From NCBI RefSeq assembly GCF_023093595.1, contig NZ_JALLIK010000090.1, forward strand, positions 1-63,362: a stretch of 63,362 nt of DNA, in the 5' to 3' direction. Origin of the DNA: Thauera aromatica_A. GTDB lineage: Bacteria > Pseudomonadota > Gammaproteobacteria > Burkholderiales > Rhodocyclaceae. The position numbers were made by a program, and so were the translations under genes. Within the stretch, counting starts at the first letter, position 1. Every line of letters begins with the position of its first letter. Below are positions 33,622 to 42,222 of this stretch, piece by piece. The notes below the pieces were generated by a model. That model did not search any database. It worked only from the letters and a program-made list of their open reading frames with translations, and was not told the DNA's origin.

Positions 33622-33758
33622 ACGTTACGCGCGGGCGCGTGGAGGTCGACGATGAGGGCCGTGCCGGCGCGGCCCCGCAGGCGTTCCAGGTGGTGGAGGG
33701 GCGCAGGGGAATGCTTCGCCGCCTGTGCGCGGAACACGCGGCCCGGTTGTACGCCATT

Positions 33759-33782
33759 GCCATCAGGGTTTACTCTGATGGC
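33759..33782. terminator. hairpin between GST and diguanylate cyclase genes
   Basis: The 8-bp perfect stem GCCATCAG / CTGATGGC with an 8-base loop lies in the 206-base gap upstream of the cyclase gene and downstream of the GST gene, both minus. It lacks a T run, so terminator function is tentative. Confidence 0.35.
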
Positions 33783-33827
33783 GCCATTCTACACATTTGA
33801 AAGGCGGGAAGCGGCCGCGGTGCGCTT

Positions 33828-34439
33828 TCAGCCTGCCGGTGCCTGGGTCGTGGCGAAGCTGGCACGGGCGAACAGGCGCTCGGCGAACGGCTGCAGGCCG
33901 GGGTGGCGGCCGCGCCAGTCGAAGTCGGGGAAGCGCAGGTCGAGGTAGCCGAGGGCGGCGGCGACGGCGATGTCGCCGAGCTGCATCGTGTCACCGTTGA
34001 ACCACGGGCGCTCGCCGAGGCGGCGCTCGAGTTCGCTCAGGCCGCGCTCGACCTTCCCGAACTGGTGGGCGATTTCGCGTTCGCTGCGCTCGCCGTCGGG
34101 GCGGCGGGATTCGAGCAGGGCGGCGACCGCGGCGTCGGCGACGCCGTCGGCGAGGGCTTCGGTCTGACGTACGCGCACGGCTTCGAGCGCGTCGGCGGGC
34201 AACAGCGCCGGTGCGGCGCCGAGGGTTTCGAGATAGCTGGCGATCACCGGGGAGTCGAAGAAGGCTTCGTCCGTGTCGGTGATCAGCACCGGCACCTTGC
34301 CCAGCGGATTGAGGCTGGGGATGCGGGTGTTGGCCTCCCAGGGGGAGTCGATGACGAGTTCGAAGGGGAGCGCCTTTTCCGCCAGGATGATGCGGATCTT
34401 GCGGGCGTAGGGACTGGTGAGCGAGGCGAGCAGCTTCAT
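33828..34439 (-). CDS. glutathione S-transferase family protein
   Basis: This 203-aa cytoplasmic GST-fold protein has a thioredoxin-like N-terminus with M-K-L-L-A-S-L-T-S-P-Y-A-R-K-I-R, the Ser/Pro/Tyr start of the active site. It also has N-P-L-G-K-V-P-V-L with the cis-Pro and D-S-P-V-I-A-S-Y-L-E, the glutathione-binding Ser. The helical C-terminal domain contains M-Q-L-G-D-I-A-V-A-A-A-L-G-Y-L-D. The pattern resembles the YibF-type bacterial GSTs. The substrate cannot be read from sequence. GGAG precedes the ATG. Confidence 0.9.
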   Translation of the reverse strand: MKLLASLTSPYARKIRIILAEKALPFELVIDSPWEANTRIPSLNPLGKVPVLITDTDEAFFDSPVIASYLETLGAAPALLPADALEAVRVRQTEALADGVADAAVAALLESRRPDGERSEREIAHQFGKVERGLSELERRLGERPWFNGDTMQLGDIAVAAALGYLDLRFPDFDWRGRHPGLQPFAERLFARASFATTQAPAG

Positions 34440-34496
34440 GGGGCGGGAGTCTCCGTGACGTGAGCGGGAGCCGGCGGGGGGGAAGGGGGAAGGGGG

Positions 34497-35159
34497 TCAG
34501 GCGTCGGTGCGGGGCACGGTGCGCGCGATGAGGTCGCGGATCACGTGCAGCTTGCCGTGGAAAAAGTGGTCGGCGCCGGGGACGACGGTGACCGGCCGCT
34601 CCTGCGGGCGGGCCCAGTCGAGCACGTTGGCGAGCGGTACGGTGTCGTCGTTTTCGCCGTGGATCAGTACTGCGGGCAGGGCGGCGGGCAGCGCCGGAGT
34701 CTCGTAGTGGCGTGCGCCGTCGGCGGCGGCGCCGGTGGCCATGCCCACCAGCACGAGCTGGCGGGGCGGGGCGATGTCGGCGGCGAGGCGGGCGGCGACC
34801 CGGGCCTGGACGAAGCCGCCGAAGGAGAACCCCCCCAGCGCCAGCGGCAGGCTGCCCCAGCGTGATTGCGCCCAGCTGATCACCGACAGCATGTCTTCGG
34901 TTTCGCCTTCGCCGTGATCGTGTTCGCCGGAGCTTTTACCGACGCCACGGAAGTTCGGGCGGATCACCGCGTAGCCGAGGTCGCGGAAGGCGCGCGCCAG
35001 AGTGTGCGCGACCTTGTTGGTGTTGGCGCCGCCGTAGAGCGGGTGGGGATGGCACACCAGGGCGATGCCTCCGACCGTTGTCGGGGCGTCGATCAGCACT
35101 TCGATGTCGCCGGCCGGGCCGCGCAGCAGGGCGGATTCGGTGGGGCGCGGACGGCTCAT
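34497..35159 (-). CDS. alpha/beta hydrolase (COG2945 type)
   Basis: This 220-aa alpha/beta hydrolase has C-H-P-H-P-L-Y-G-G before the oxyanion region and the nucleophile Ser in G-F-S-F-G-G-F. The catalytic Asp lies in H-G-E-N-D-D-T-V-P and the His in G-A-D-H-F-F-H-G. This set matches small cytosolic esterase-like hydrolases of unknown substrate. Its start overlaps the stop of the ferredoxin gene (ATGA), so the two are one transcription unit. Confidence 0.88.
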   Translation of the reverse strand: MSRPRPTESALLRGPAGDIEVLIDAPTTVGGIALVCHPHPLYGGANTNKVAHTLARAFRDLGYAVIRPNFRGVGKSSGEHDHGEGETEDMLSVISWAQSRWGSLPLALGGFSFGGFVQARVAARLAADIAPPRQLVLVGMATGAAADGARHYETPALPAALPAVLIHGENDDTVPLANVLDWARPQERPVTVVPGADHFFHGKLHVIRDLIARTVPRTDA

Positions 35160-35479
35160 GCCGCCTCCTCGGGCAGGCGCAGGCGATCGACGATGTGGCC
35201 GCCGACGAGGTGGCGGTCGATGATCTCGTCGATGTCTTCCTGGTCGACGTAGGTGTACCAGACGTTGTCCGGGTACACCACCAGCACCGGGCCGTCGTCG
35301 CAGCGGCCGAGGCAGCCGGCCTTGTTGATGCGCACGCTGCCCTTGCCTTTCAGGCCGAGCGTGGCAGTGCGCTCCTTGGCATAGGTCTGCAACGCGCTGG
35401 CCTGGTGGTTGTTGCAGCAGGTCTCGCCGGCAGGGCGCTGGTTGCAGCAGAAGAAGACGTGGTGTTTGAAGTAGCTCAT
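35156..35479 (-). CDS. thioredoxin-fold 2Fe-2S ferredoxin
   Basis: This 107-aa protein resembles NuoE-like (thioredoxin-fold) ferredoxins. It has H-H-V-F-F-C-C-N-Q-R then G-E-T-C-C, and later A-G-C-L-G-R-C-D-D-G-P-V-L-V-V-Y-P-D. The cluster ligands are probably one of the two Cys in each of the first two pairs plus the two Cys of C-L-G-R-C. It is a cytoplasmic electron carrier coupled to the alpha/beta hydrolase gene by a 4-base overlap. GGGGAA precedes the ATG. Confidence 0.9.
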   Translation of the reverse strand: MSYFKHHVFFCCNQRPAGETCCNNHQASALQTYAKERTATLGLKGKGSVRINKAGCLGRCDDGPVLVVYPDNVWYTYVDQEDIDEIIDRHLVGGHIVDRLRLPEEAA

Positions 35480-35527
35480 GCCGTTCCCCGGGGAGTTGGG
35501 CAGCGTGCGGGCGCTGCAGGTTTCCGA

Positions 35528-36628
35528 TTATAGGCGGCGCTTGTGCCGGGAGGCGTTACCGCCGAGGTGTTCACCCCGCCACAGGCCCAGCGCCGACAGG
35601 TAAGCGAGGGCGAAAAAAGGCCACAGGCTGTCCACCAGGCGGGTCAGGCCGTGGAAATTGAGGAAGTTGCTGAAGCCGGCCAGCTGGCGTTCGTAGGGCA
35701 GGTAGGGGTTTTCGGGAATCAGGTTCACCAGGGCGGTGGCCACCAGCAGGCTGGTGCCGGCCAGCGCATGCTGGGCCAGGCGCGACAGCAGCAGACAGGG
35801 CAGCAGCAGGGCGAGCCCGATCACGAGGCCATGGCGCGCCCCGGGTGTGAGCCAGGCGAAGGGGGTGCCGGGGTCGAAGAATGACCAGGTCGCGAGCGTT
35901 TTCGCGCCCACGCCCAGCGCCAGCACCAGCAGCACCGGCAGCGGGTTCGGGCCGCGCGTCAGGCAGCGGGTGAAGAGTCCCACGGCCAGCAGCGAACTGG
36001 CGGTGAGCGCCGTATCGAACGCGATGAAACGTTCGGCGCTGAACGGCAGGGGAGCGGGTATGCCGAGCAGGCTGCGCAGATCGCCGCTGGTAAACAACAG
36101 ATTGCTGGCGGTGAATTGGCCCAGCAGCCACAGGCCGAGCAGGACCATGCCGGTTTCGCCGGTGCACCCGCCGATCAGCGTGTGCGTCCGCCAGCGCTGC
36201 AGGCGGCCATGGGGGGCGAACACGGCCCCGCCCCAGCGGACGCCGGCCAGTGCGCCGATCAGGGCGCCGGCGATGTTGCCGCCGAGGTCGAGGTTGCTGG
36301 CGATGCGCGTGGGCAGGAAGTTCTGGGTGGTTTCCAGCCCCAGGCTGAGCAGGGCGGCGATCAGGGTGGCCGACGCCGCCCTGGAGGCCGCGTGCCACCT
36401 GGCCGGCAGGGCGGCGGCGAGGAGGAAGCCGAGCGGCAGATAGCCGAGGATATTGAAGAGAAAATCCTCGACGATGAAGTACTTCGGCCAGGGTGCCCAC
36501 AGGTAGTCGAACAGCGGCAGCCCGCTGTCGCGCCAGCCCGCGAGCGGATGCAGGCAGGCATACACCAGCAGCAGCGCATAGGCGGGGGCGAGGGTACGGG
36601 CGAGAGAGGCGGATGCGGGGGCGGTCAT
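35528..36628 (-). CDS. VanZ-like membrane protein
   Basis: This 366-aa integral membrane protein has about ten hydrophobic helices. The first part carries the VanZ-like signature: L-Y-A-C-L-H-P, then E-D-F-L-F-N-I-L-G-Y-L-P-L-G-F, and L-E-T-T-Q-N-F-L-P-T-R-I-A-S-N-L-D-L-G-G-N-I-A-G-A-L-I-G. A C-terminal half of five more helices follows, longer than the plain VanZ domain. Function is unknown; VanZ itself gives low teicoplanin resistance. It is preceded by a 200-base gap after the tRNA-Lys terminator. Confidence 0.85.
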   Translation of the reverse strand: MTAPASASLARTLAPAYALLLVYACLHPLAGWRDSGLPLFDYLWAPWPKYFIVEDFLFNILGYLPLGFLLAAALPARWHAASRAASATLIAALLSLGLETTQNFLPTRIASNLDLGGNIAGALIGALAGVRWGGAVFAPHGRLQRWRTHTLIGGCTGETGMVLLGLWLLGQFTASNLLFTSGDLRSLLGIPAPLPFSAERFIAFDTALTASSLLAVGLFTRCLTRGPNPLPVLLVLALGVGAKTLATWSFFDPGTPFAWLTPGARHGLVIGLALLLPCLLLSRLAQHALAGTSLLVATALVNLIPENPYLPYERQLAGFSNFLNFHGLTRLVDSLWPFFALAYLSALGLWRGEHLGGNASRHKRRL

Positions 36629-36829
36629 GGCAAGGCACCGGTGGTGCGGAGCAGCCTCCGGTGGTCGATCGATGCGGAGGAAAGAGCTCCGGCCGGTTGC
36701 CTATTGTGCCAGCTCACCCGCGCGCAGCGACTATTCCGCGGCGTCAGCGCTCCCGAGGGGGCGGTGCGCCTGCCGCCTCAGCAACCGCCGCGTGGCTACG
36801 CCGCCCGGATTTGGCTACACCGCGCCAGA

Positions 36830-36869
36830 AAGCACTTAGGCCAACCCCGGAGGATTGGCCTAAGTGCTT
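36830..36869 (-). terminator. strong terminator of tRNA-Lys
   Basis: The perfect 15-bp stem AAGCACTTAGGCCAA / TTGGCCTAAGTGCTT has a 10-base loop and lies 8 bases after the tRNA 3' end on the minus strand, followed by TTTCT. It is a typical intrinsic terminator of a single tRNA gene. Confidence 0.85.
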
Positions 36870-36877
36870 GGATTCGG

Positions 36878-36953
<76 letters not shown>

Positions 36954-36999
36954 GGTGCCTTGCGGCGGATCGGGGCGGTGCCCGATCAGGAAGGCGCGA

Positions 37000-37028
37000 A
37001 TGATACCCGCACGGATCTTGCGGCGCAA
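37000..37028 (-). promoter_or_regulatory. tRNA-Lys promoter
   Basis: On the minus strand, TTGCGC (37023-37028), 17 bases, then TATCAT (37000-37005) lie 46 bases upstream of the tRNA 5' end. The -10 matches 5 of 6 bases. Confidence 0.55.
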
Positions 37029-37049
37029 CCGTTTTGTCCGCTGCCGCGT

Positions 37050-37595
37050 TCAGCCCAGGAGGCGTCCTGCGCGGCGGCGGGTGCCTGTGTGTGCGCCCAG
37101 GCCGTGCGCGCCATGGGCATGGCAGATCGCGCAGGCGAGGGCGTCGGCGGCGTCGGGGCCCGGGCTGGCGTCGAGCGCGAGCAGGCGCTGCACCATGTGC
37201 TGGACCTGCTCCTTGGCCGCCTTGCCGTAGCCGACCACCGACTGCTTGACCTGGAGCGCGGTGTATTCGGCCACCGCCAGATCGCACGACACCGCGCCGC
37301 AGATCACTGCGCCGCGCGCCTGGCCCAGCAGCAGGGTGGATTGCGGATTGACGTTGACGAACACCTTTTCCACCGCGACCACGTCGGGCTGCCAGGTGGC
37401 GATCACTTCGCGCACGCCGTCGAGCAGCGTCTTCAGGCGGCCGGGAAGTTCGCCGTCGGCGGTCCGGATGCAGCCGCTGGCGACGTAGCGCAGCTGGCTG
37501 CCGAACTGGTCGATGAGGCCGAAGCCGGTGATCCGCAATCCGGGGTCGAGGCCGAGGATGCGGGTGGCGACAGTCGCGGTGGCGGTGCTGCCCAC
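37050..37595 (-). CDS. ruvC: Holliday junction resolvase RuvC
   Basis: RuvC cuts Holliday junctions with RuvAB. The 181-aa protein shows the RNase-H-like core: I-L-G-L-D-P-G-L-R-I-T-G-F-G (Asp17), V-V-A-V-E-K-V-F-V-N (catalytic Glu), and G-P-D-A-A-D-A-L-A-C-A-I (two acidic residues). GTG start at 37595, 7 bases after the ybjQ stop. No ruvA or ruvB lies downstream; the next gene is the tRNA. Confidence 0.96.
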   Translation of the reverse strand: MGSTATATVATRILGLDPGLRITGFGLIDQFGSQLRYVASGCIRTADGELPGRLKTLLDGVREVIATWQPDVVAVEKVFVNVNPQSTLLLGQARGAVICGAVSCDLAVAEYTALQVKQSVVGYGKAAKEQVQHMVQRLLALDASPGPDAADALACAICHAHGAHGLGAHTGTRRRAGRLLG

Positions 37596-37602
37596 CTTCG
37601 CT

Positions 37603-37920
37603 TCAGACCTGCACCGCGGTGCCGCTGACGCACACCATCAGCATGCCGTTGTCGGCGCCGAGGACTTCGTAGTCGACGTCGATGCCGATGATGGCATTGG
37701 CACCGAGGCGGCCGGCTTCGGCCTGCATTTCCTCGATGGCGATGCGGCGGGCGTCGGCGAGGGTGCGTTCGTAGGCGCCGGCGCGGCCGCCGACGACGTT
37801 GCGGATGGAGGCGAACAGGTCCTTGAAGAGGTTGGCGCCGATGATCGCTTCGCCATTGACCACGCCGAGGTACTGGCGGACGGGCTTGCCGTCGAGGGTG
37901 GAGGTGGTGGACATCAGCAT
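37603..37920 (-). CDS. ybjQ: YbjQ/UPF0145 family protein
   Basis: This 105-aa protein of the YbjQ (DUF74) family forms pentameric beta-rich rings of unknown role. Typical sequence: T-S-T-L-D-G-K-P-V-R-Q-Y-L-G-V-V-N-G-E-A-I-I-G-A-N, then A-Y-E-R-T-L-A-D-A-R and L-G-A-N-A-I-I-G-I-D-V-D-Y. The ATG at 37920 has GGAGA upstream; a second ATG is two codons on. It is just upstream of ruvC and probably cotranscribed. Confidence 0.93.
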   Translation of the reverse strand: MLMSTTSTLDGKPVRQYLGVVNGEAIIGANLFKDLFASIRNVVGGRAGAYERTLADARRIAIEEMQAEAGRLGANAIIGIDVDYEVLGADNGMLMVCVSGTAVQV

Positions 37921-37949
37921 GGCGTTCTCCGGGAAGACAAAATCCGATT

Positions 37950-38837
37950 CTAGCCCTTGCGCGCCAGCCACACGCCCGACACCGCGATCGCCATGCCGGC
38001 GAGGGCGATGCCGTGCAGGGTCTCGCCGAACATCGCCCAGGCGATCAGCGCGGTGGTGGGCGGGGTGAGGTAGAACAGGCTGGCGACGTTGACCGCGCTG
38101 CCGCTGCGGATCAGCAGGTTGAGCAGGCTGATCGCGCCCAGCGACAGCACCAGCACCAGCCAGGCGAGGGCGAAGATGAAGTCGCTGCTCCAGTCGATGT
38201 GCAGGGTTTCGGTGCGGCTGGCGACGAGGGCGGTGACGAGCAGGCTGGGCAGGAACTGCACCACCGAACCGGTGCGCAGGTCGAAGCGCGGGCAGAAGCG
38301 CTTCTGGTACAGGGTGCCGGCGGTGATGCCGAACAGCGCGGCGAAGGCCGGTTCGAGCATGCGCATCAGCTGCTCCGGCGCCATGCCGTCTACCGAGGTC
38401 TTGCTGCCGACGACCAGGGCGACGCCGACAAAGCCGAGCGCCAGCCCGGTCCACTGCCGCGCCGACACCCGCTCGCCGAGCAACAGGCCGGCGCCGGCGG
38501 CGGTGAGCAGGGGCTGCATGCCGACCACCAGCGCCGACACTCCGGCGGGCAGGCCGCGGTGGATCGACATGAACACGCCGCCAAGGTACACCGCATGCAC
38601 GAGCAGGCCGGTGATGCCGATGTGCATCGCCTCGCGCGGGCTCGCCGGCCACGGCGCGCGCATCGCCAGCGCCAGCATCGTCATCAGCGCGATCACCAGG
38701 GCGTAGCGGGTGGCGAGGAAGGTCAGCGGCTCGGCATAGGGCAGACCGTACTTGGCGCCGATGAAGCCGGTGCTCCACAGCAGCACGAACAGGAGCGGCA
38801 TGAAGCGTTGGGTCAGGGGCGAGGTCGTGATGGGCAT
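37950..38837 (-). CDS. EamA-family (DMT) transporter
   Basis: This 295-aa membrane protein has ten hydrophobic helices in two EamA repeats (about 14-140 and 155-290). The first helix has F-V-L-L-W-S-T-G-F-I-G-A-K-Y-G-L-P, and the first repeat includes G-V-S-A-L-V-V-G-M-Q-P-L-L-T-A. The second repeat ends with S-L-F-Y-L-T-P-P-T-T-A-L-I-A-W-A-M-F-G-E. It is likely a metabolite exporter; the substrate is unknown. A 64-codon upstream frame extension is discarded because similarity starts at the ATG 38837. Confidence 0.92.
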   Translation of the reverse strand: MPITTSPLTQRFMPLLFVLLWSTGFIGAKYGLPYAEPLTFLATRYALVIALMTMLALAMRAPWPASPREAMHIGITGLLVHAVYLGGVFMSIHRGLPAGVSALVVGMQPLLTAAGAGLLLGERVSARQWTGLALGFVGVALVVGSKTSVDGMAPEQLMRMLEPAFAALFGITAGTLYQKRFCPRFDLRTGSVVQFLPSLLVTALVASRTETLHIDWSSDFIFALAWLVLVLSLGAISLLNLLIRSGSAVNVASLFYLTPPTTALIAWAMFGETLHGIALAGMAIAVSGVWLARKG

Positions 38838-38919
38838 CGGAGAGGCGCTGCCGGTAGGGGGCGCGCGGGCGCCGGGTGGGTTGCCGCGGGCGCAGCCGCG
38901 ATGCGGGGGGGCACAAGCG

Positions 38920-38944
38920 AAAAGCGGCGCCGGGCGCCGCTTTT
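38920..38944 (-). terminator. intrinsic terminator of yebC
   Basis: The perfect 12-bp inverted repeat AAAAGCGGCGCC / GGCGCCGCTTTT around a single base lies 24 bases after the yebC stop on the minus strand and ends in a T run. It probably shields the EamA gene. Confidence 0.8.
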
Positions 38945-38967
38945 TCGTCGGGCGTGCAGGGCGCAGC

Positions 38968-39693
38968 TTAATCGACGATCTCGGCCGAGGTATACACCTC
39001 CTGCACGTCGTCGAGTCCTTCGAGGGCATCGAGCAGTTTCTGCATGCGCGCGGCCTCGTCGCCGGCGAGCTCGATGACGTTGTCCGGTTTCATCGTCACT
39101 TCGCCGAACTCGGCGCTGAATCCGGCCTTCTCCAGCGCTTCCTTGATCGCGGTGAATTCCCACGGCCCGGTGATCACCTCGATCGAGCCGTCGTCGTTGC
39201 TGACGACATCCTCGGCGCCGGCCTCGAGCGCGGCTTCCATCAGCGCGTCCTCGTCGGTGCCGGGAGCGAACAGCAGCTGGCCGCAGTGCTTGAACTGGTA
39301 CGCCACGCAGCCGTCGGTGCCCATGTTGCCGCCGTACTTGGAGAAGGCGTGACGCACGTCGGCGACGGTGCGGGTCTTGTTGTCGGTGAGGCAGTCGACC
39401 ATCACCGCCGAGCCGCCGATGCCGTAGCCTTCGTAGCGGATCTCCTCGTAGCTCACGCCTTCGAGCTCACCGGTGCCCTTCTTGATCGCGTTGTCGATCT
39501 TGTCCTTGGGCATGTTGACGCCCTTGGCCTTGTCCACCGCCAGGCGCAGGCGCGGGTTGAAGCCCGGGTCGCCGCCGCCCATCTTGGCGGCGACGGTGAT
39601 TTCCTTTGCCAGCTTGGAGAACGCCGCACCGCGCTTTTCGTCCTGACGACCCTTGCGGTGCTGGATGTTGGCCCACTTCGAATGACCCGCCAT
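38968..39693 (-). CDS. yebC: YebC/PmpR-family regulatory protein
   Basis: This 241-aa YebC-type protein starts with the invariant M-A-G-H-S-K-W-A-N-I-Q-H-R-K and has D-K-A-K-G-V-N-M-P-K-D-K-I and Y-E-G-Y-G-I-G-G-S-A. The family is described as transcriptional regulators and more recently as translation factors that relieve stalling at proline runs; this copy is the YebC1-like long form. It has its own terminator and no operon partner. ruvC lies 1.4 kb away, not adjacent as in some species. Confidence 0.95.
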   Translation of the reverse strand: MAGHSKWANIQHRKGRQDEKRGAAFSKLAKEITVAAKMGGGDPGFNPRLRLAVDKAKGVNMPKDKIDNAIKKGTGELEGVSYEEIRYEGYGIGGSAVMVDCLTDNKTRTVADVRHAFSKYGGNMGTDGCVAYQFKHCGQLLFAPGTDEDALMEAALEAGAEDVVSNDDGSIEVITGPWEFTAIKEALEKAGFSAEFGEVTMKPDNVIELAGDEAARMQKLLDALEGLDDVQEVYTSAEIVD

Positions 39694-39837
39694 ATGAACC
39701 TCGATGTTGCCTGCGCGAATGAAGAGGCCGGCATTATAGCGCCCCGCTTCGGGCTTGCCGGGCTCGTGTCGTGCGGGCGGCAGGCGCGGGGCTGCTACAC
39801 TTTGCAGACGACATCGTTCGATCCAGGGAGCCCGGGC

Positions 39838-41343
39838 ATGACCGAACCGTTGCTGATTGCGAAAGCCGCCGGCCAGGCGCAGTTCAAGGACCTCCACCTG
39901 CTGCCGCGGCTGGCCAACCGCCACGGCCTGATCACCGGCGCCACCGGCACCGGCAAGACGGTGACCCTGCAAAAGCTCGCCGAGTCCTTCGCCGCGATCG
40001 GCGTGCCGGTGTTCATGGCTGACGTCAAGGGCGACCTCTCCGGCATCGCCGCCGCCGGCACCGCCTCGCCCAAGCTGCTCCAGCGCCTGGCGGCGATCGG
40101 CATCGGCGACTACGTGCCGCGCGCCAACACCACCGTGTTCTGGGACGTGTTCGGCACCCAGGGCCATCCGGTGCGCGCTACCATCTCCGACATGGGGCCG
40201 CTGCTGCTCGCGCGCCTGCTCAACCTCAACGACATCCAGAGCGGCGTGCTCACCCTGGTGTTCAGGATCGCCGACGACAACGGCCTGCTGCTGCTCGACC
40301 TCAAGGACCTGCGCGCGATGGTGCAGCACGTCGGCGAGAATGCAAAAAGCTTCACCACCGGGTACGGCAACATCTCGGCGGCCTCGATCGGCGCGATCCA
40401 GCGCAACCTGCTGGCACTGGAAGAGCAGGGCGGGGACGTCTTCTTCGGCGAGCCGATGCTCGACATCAGCGACCTGATGCAGACCGATGCCGAGGGCCGT
40501 GGCGTGATCAACGTGCTCGCGGCGGACAAGCTCTACCACGCGCCCAAGCTCTACTCCACCTTTCTGCTGTGGCTGCTCGCCGAGCTGTTCGAGCAGCTGC
40601 CCGAAGTCGGCGACCCGGATCAGCCGAAGCTGGTGTTCTTCTTCGACGAGGCCCACCTGCTGTTCGACGACGCGCCCAAGGCGCTGGTCGACAAGATCGA
40701 GCAGGTCGTGCGCCTGATCCGCTCCAAGGGCGTGGGCGTGTATTTCGTCACCCAGAATCCGCTCGACATTCCCGAGGCCGTCCTCGGCCAGCTCGGCAAC
40801 CGCGTCCAGCACGCGCTGCGCGCGTTCACGCCGCGCGACCAGAAGGCGGTGAAGACTGCCGCCGAGACGATGCGCCCGAACCCGGCGTTCGACGCCGCGC
40901 AGGCGATCACCGAGCTCGGCGTGGGCGAGGCGCTGGTTTCCTTCCTCGACGACAAGGGCCGGCCGCAGGTCACCGAGCGTGCGTTCGTGATCGCGCCGGA
41001 CTCGCGCCTCGGTCCGCTCTCCGAGGCCGAGCGCCGTGCGGTGATCGCCGGTTCGGTGATCCGCGGCCACTACGAACAGGCGGTGGACCGCGAGTCCGCC
41101 TACGAGCGGCTGCGCGCCCAGGCCGAGGCTTCCGCCGCGGCCGCGCAGCAGACGGCAAGCCGCGAGGGCGGCGGCGGGCTCAACGACATCCTGTTCGGCT
41201 CCACCGGGCCGCGTGGCGGGCAGCGCGACGGTCTGGTGCAGATCGCGGCGAAGACGGTGACGCGCACGATCGGCAGCAGCATCGGCCGCCAGATCGTGCG
41301 CGGCCTGCTCGGTTCCCTGTTCGGCGGCGGCAGCCGGCGCTGA
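39838..41343 (+). CDS. yjgR: HerA-like ATPase, YjgR family (DUF853)
   Basis: This 501-aa cytoplasmic ATPase has Walker A in T-G-A-T-G-T-G-K-T-V-T-L-Q-K, M-A-D-V-K-G-D-L-S-G-I-A, Walker B L-V-F-F-F-D-E-A-H-L-L-F, and F-V-T-Q-N-P-L-D-I-P-E. This order marks the YjgR branch of the HerA/FtsK superfamily. The biological role is not established. The C-terminal tail (about 430-501) has basic Gly-rich segments. It is the only plus-strand gene between 30 and 44 kb, convergent with metF. Confidence 0.93.
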   Translation: MTEPLLIAKAAGQAQFKDLHLLPRLANRHGLITGATGTGKTVTLQKLAESFAAIGVPVFMADVKGDLSGIAAAGTASPKLLQRLAAIGIGDYVPRANTTVFWDVFGTQGHPVRATISDMGPLLLARLLNLNDIQSGVLTLVFRIADDNGLLLLDLKDLRAMVQHVGENAKSFTTGYGNISAASIGAIQRNLLALEEQGGDVFFGEPMLDISDLMQTDAEGRGVINVLAADKLYHAPKLYSTFLLWLLAELFEQLPEVGDPDQPKLVFFFDEAHLLFDDAPKALVDKIEQVVRLIRSKGVGVYFVTQNPLDIPEAVLGQLGNRVQHALRAFTPRDQKAVKTAAETMRPNPAFDAAQAITELGVGEALVSFLDDKGRPQVTERAFVIAPDSRLGPLSEAERRAVIAGSVIRGHYEQAVDRESAYERLRAQAEASAAAAQQTASREGGGGLNDILFGSTGPRGGQRDGLVQIAAKTVTRTIGSSIGRQIVRGLLGSLFGGGSRR

Positions 41344-41388
41344 GCGCGGCGCCGGCCCGCTGCGGAAACCCGGTCCGGAGGCGGCGGT

Positions 41389-42222
41389 TCAGGCCGCCAG
41401 GCCGAGGCGGCGGCAGATCTCGGTCGTGGGGCCGGCCATGTTCATGCTGTAGAAATGAAGGCCGGGCGCGCCTTCGGCGAGCAGCTTCTCGCACAGCCGG
41501 GTCACCACGTCGAGGCCGAAGGCGCGCACCGACTCGGCATCGTCGCCGTAGCTCTCGCAAGTCTTGCGCATCCAGCGCGGCAACTCGGCGCCGCAGGCAT
41601 CGGAGAAGCGGGCGAGCTTGCTGAAGCTGCCGATCGGCATGATGCCGGGCACGATCGGGATGTCGATGCCGATCTTGCGCGCCGCATCGACGAAGTACAG
41701 GTAGGCGTCGAGATTGTAGAAATACTGCGTGATCGCGGCGTTGGCGCCGGCCTCGACCTTGCGCTTGAAGGCGGCGAGGTCGTCTTTCGGGCTTTTCGCC
41801 TGCGGATGCCACTCGGGATAGGCGGCGACTTCGATGTGGAAGCGGTCGCCGGTTTCGGCGCGGATGAACTCGACCAGCTCGTTGGCATAGCGGAATTCGC
41901 CCGGGTCCTGCACGCCCGAGGGCAGATCGCCGCGCAGCGCGACGATGCGGCGCACGCCGGCGCCGGCGTAGTCCTGCAGGATGGCGCGGATGCTGTCGCG
42001 GGTGGAGCCGATGCACGACAGATGGGGCGCGGCTTCGAAGCCGGCGGCGGCGATGTCCCTGACGGTGGCGAAGCTGCGCTCGCGGGTGGAGCCGCCGGCA
42101 CCGTAGGTGACCGAAAAGAAGGCGGGCTTCAGTGCCGCCAGGCGGGCACAGGTGGTGCGCAGCTTGTCGGCGCCTTCGGCGGTGGTGGGGGGGAAGAACT
42201 CGATCGAGATTTCGGTGCTCAT
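41389..42222 (-). CDS. metF: 5,10-methylenetetrahydrofolate reductase MetF
   Basis: MetF makes 5-methyl-THF, the methyl donor of methionine synthase. The 277-aa protein has the TIM-barrel landmarks I-S-I-E-F-F-P-P (catalytic Glu), S-V-T-Y-G-A-G-G-S-T-R, A-L-R-G-D-L-P, T-Q-Y-F-Y-N, V-P-G-I-M-P-I and L-H-F-Y-S-M-N. It overlaps tlyA by 4 bases and sits downstream of ahcY, so three genes of methyl metabolism are read in the same direction, behind the SAH riboswitch. Confidence 0.97.
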   Translation of the reverse strand: MSTEISIEFFPPTTAEGADKLRTTCARLAALKPAFFSVTYGAGGSTRERSFATVRDIAAAGFEAAPHLSCIGSTRDSIRAILQDYAGAGVRRIVALRGDLPSGVQDPGEFRYANELVEFIRAETGDRFHIEVAAYPEWHPQAKSPKDDLAAFKRKVEAGANAAITQYFYNLDAYLYFVDAARKIGIDIPIVPGIMPIGSFSKLARFSDACGAELPRWMRKTCESYGDDAESVRAFGLDVVTRLCEKLLAEGAPGLHFYSMNMAGPTTEICRRLGLAA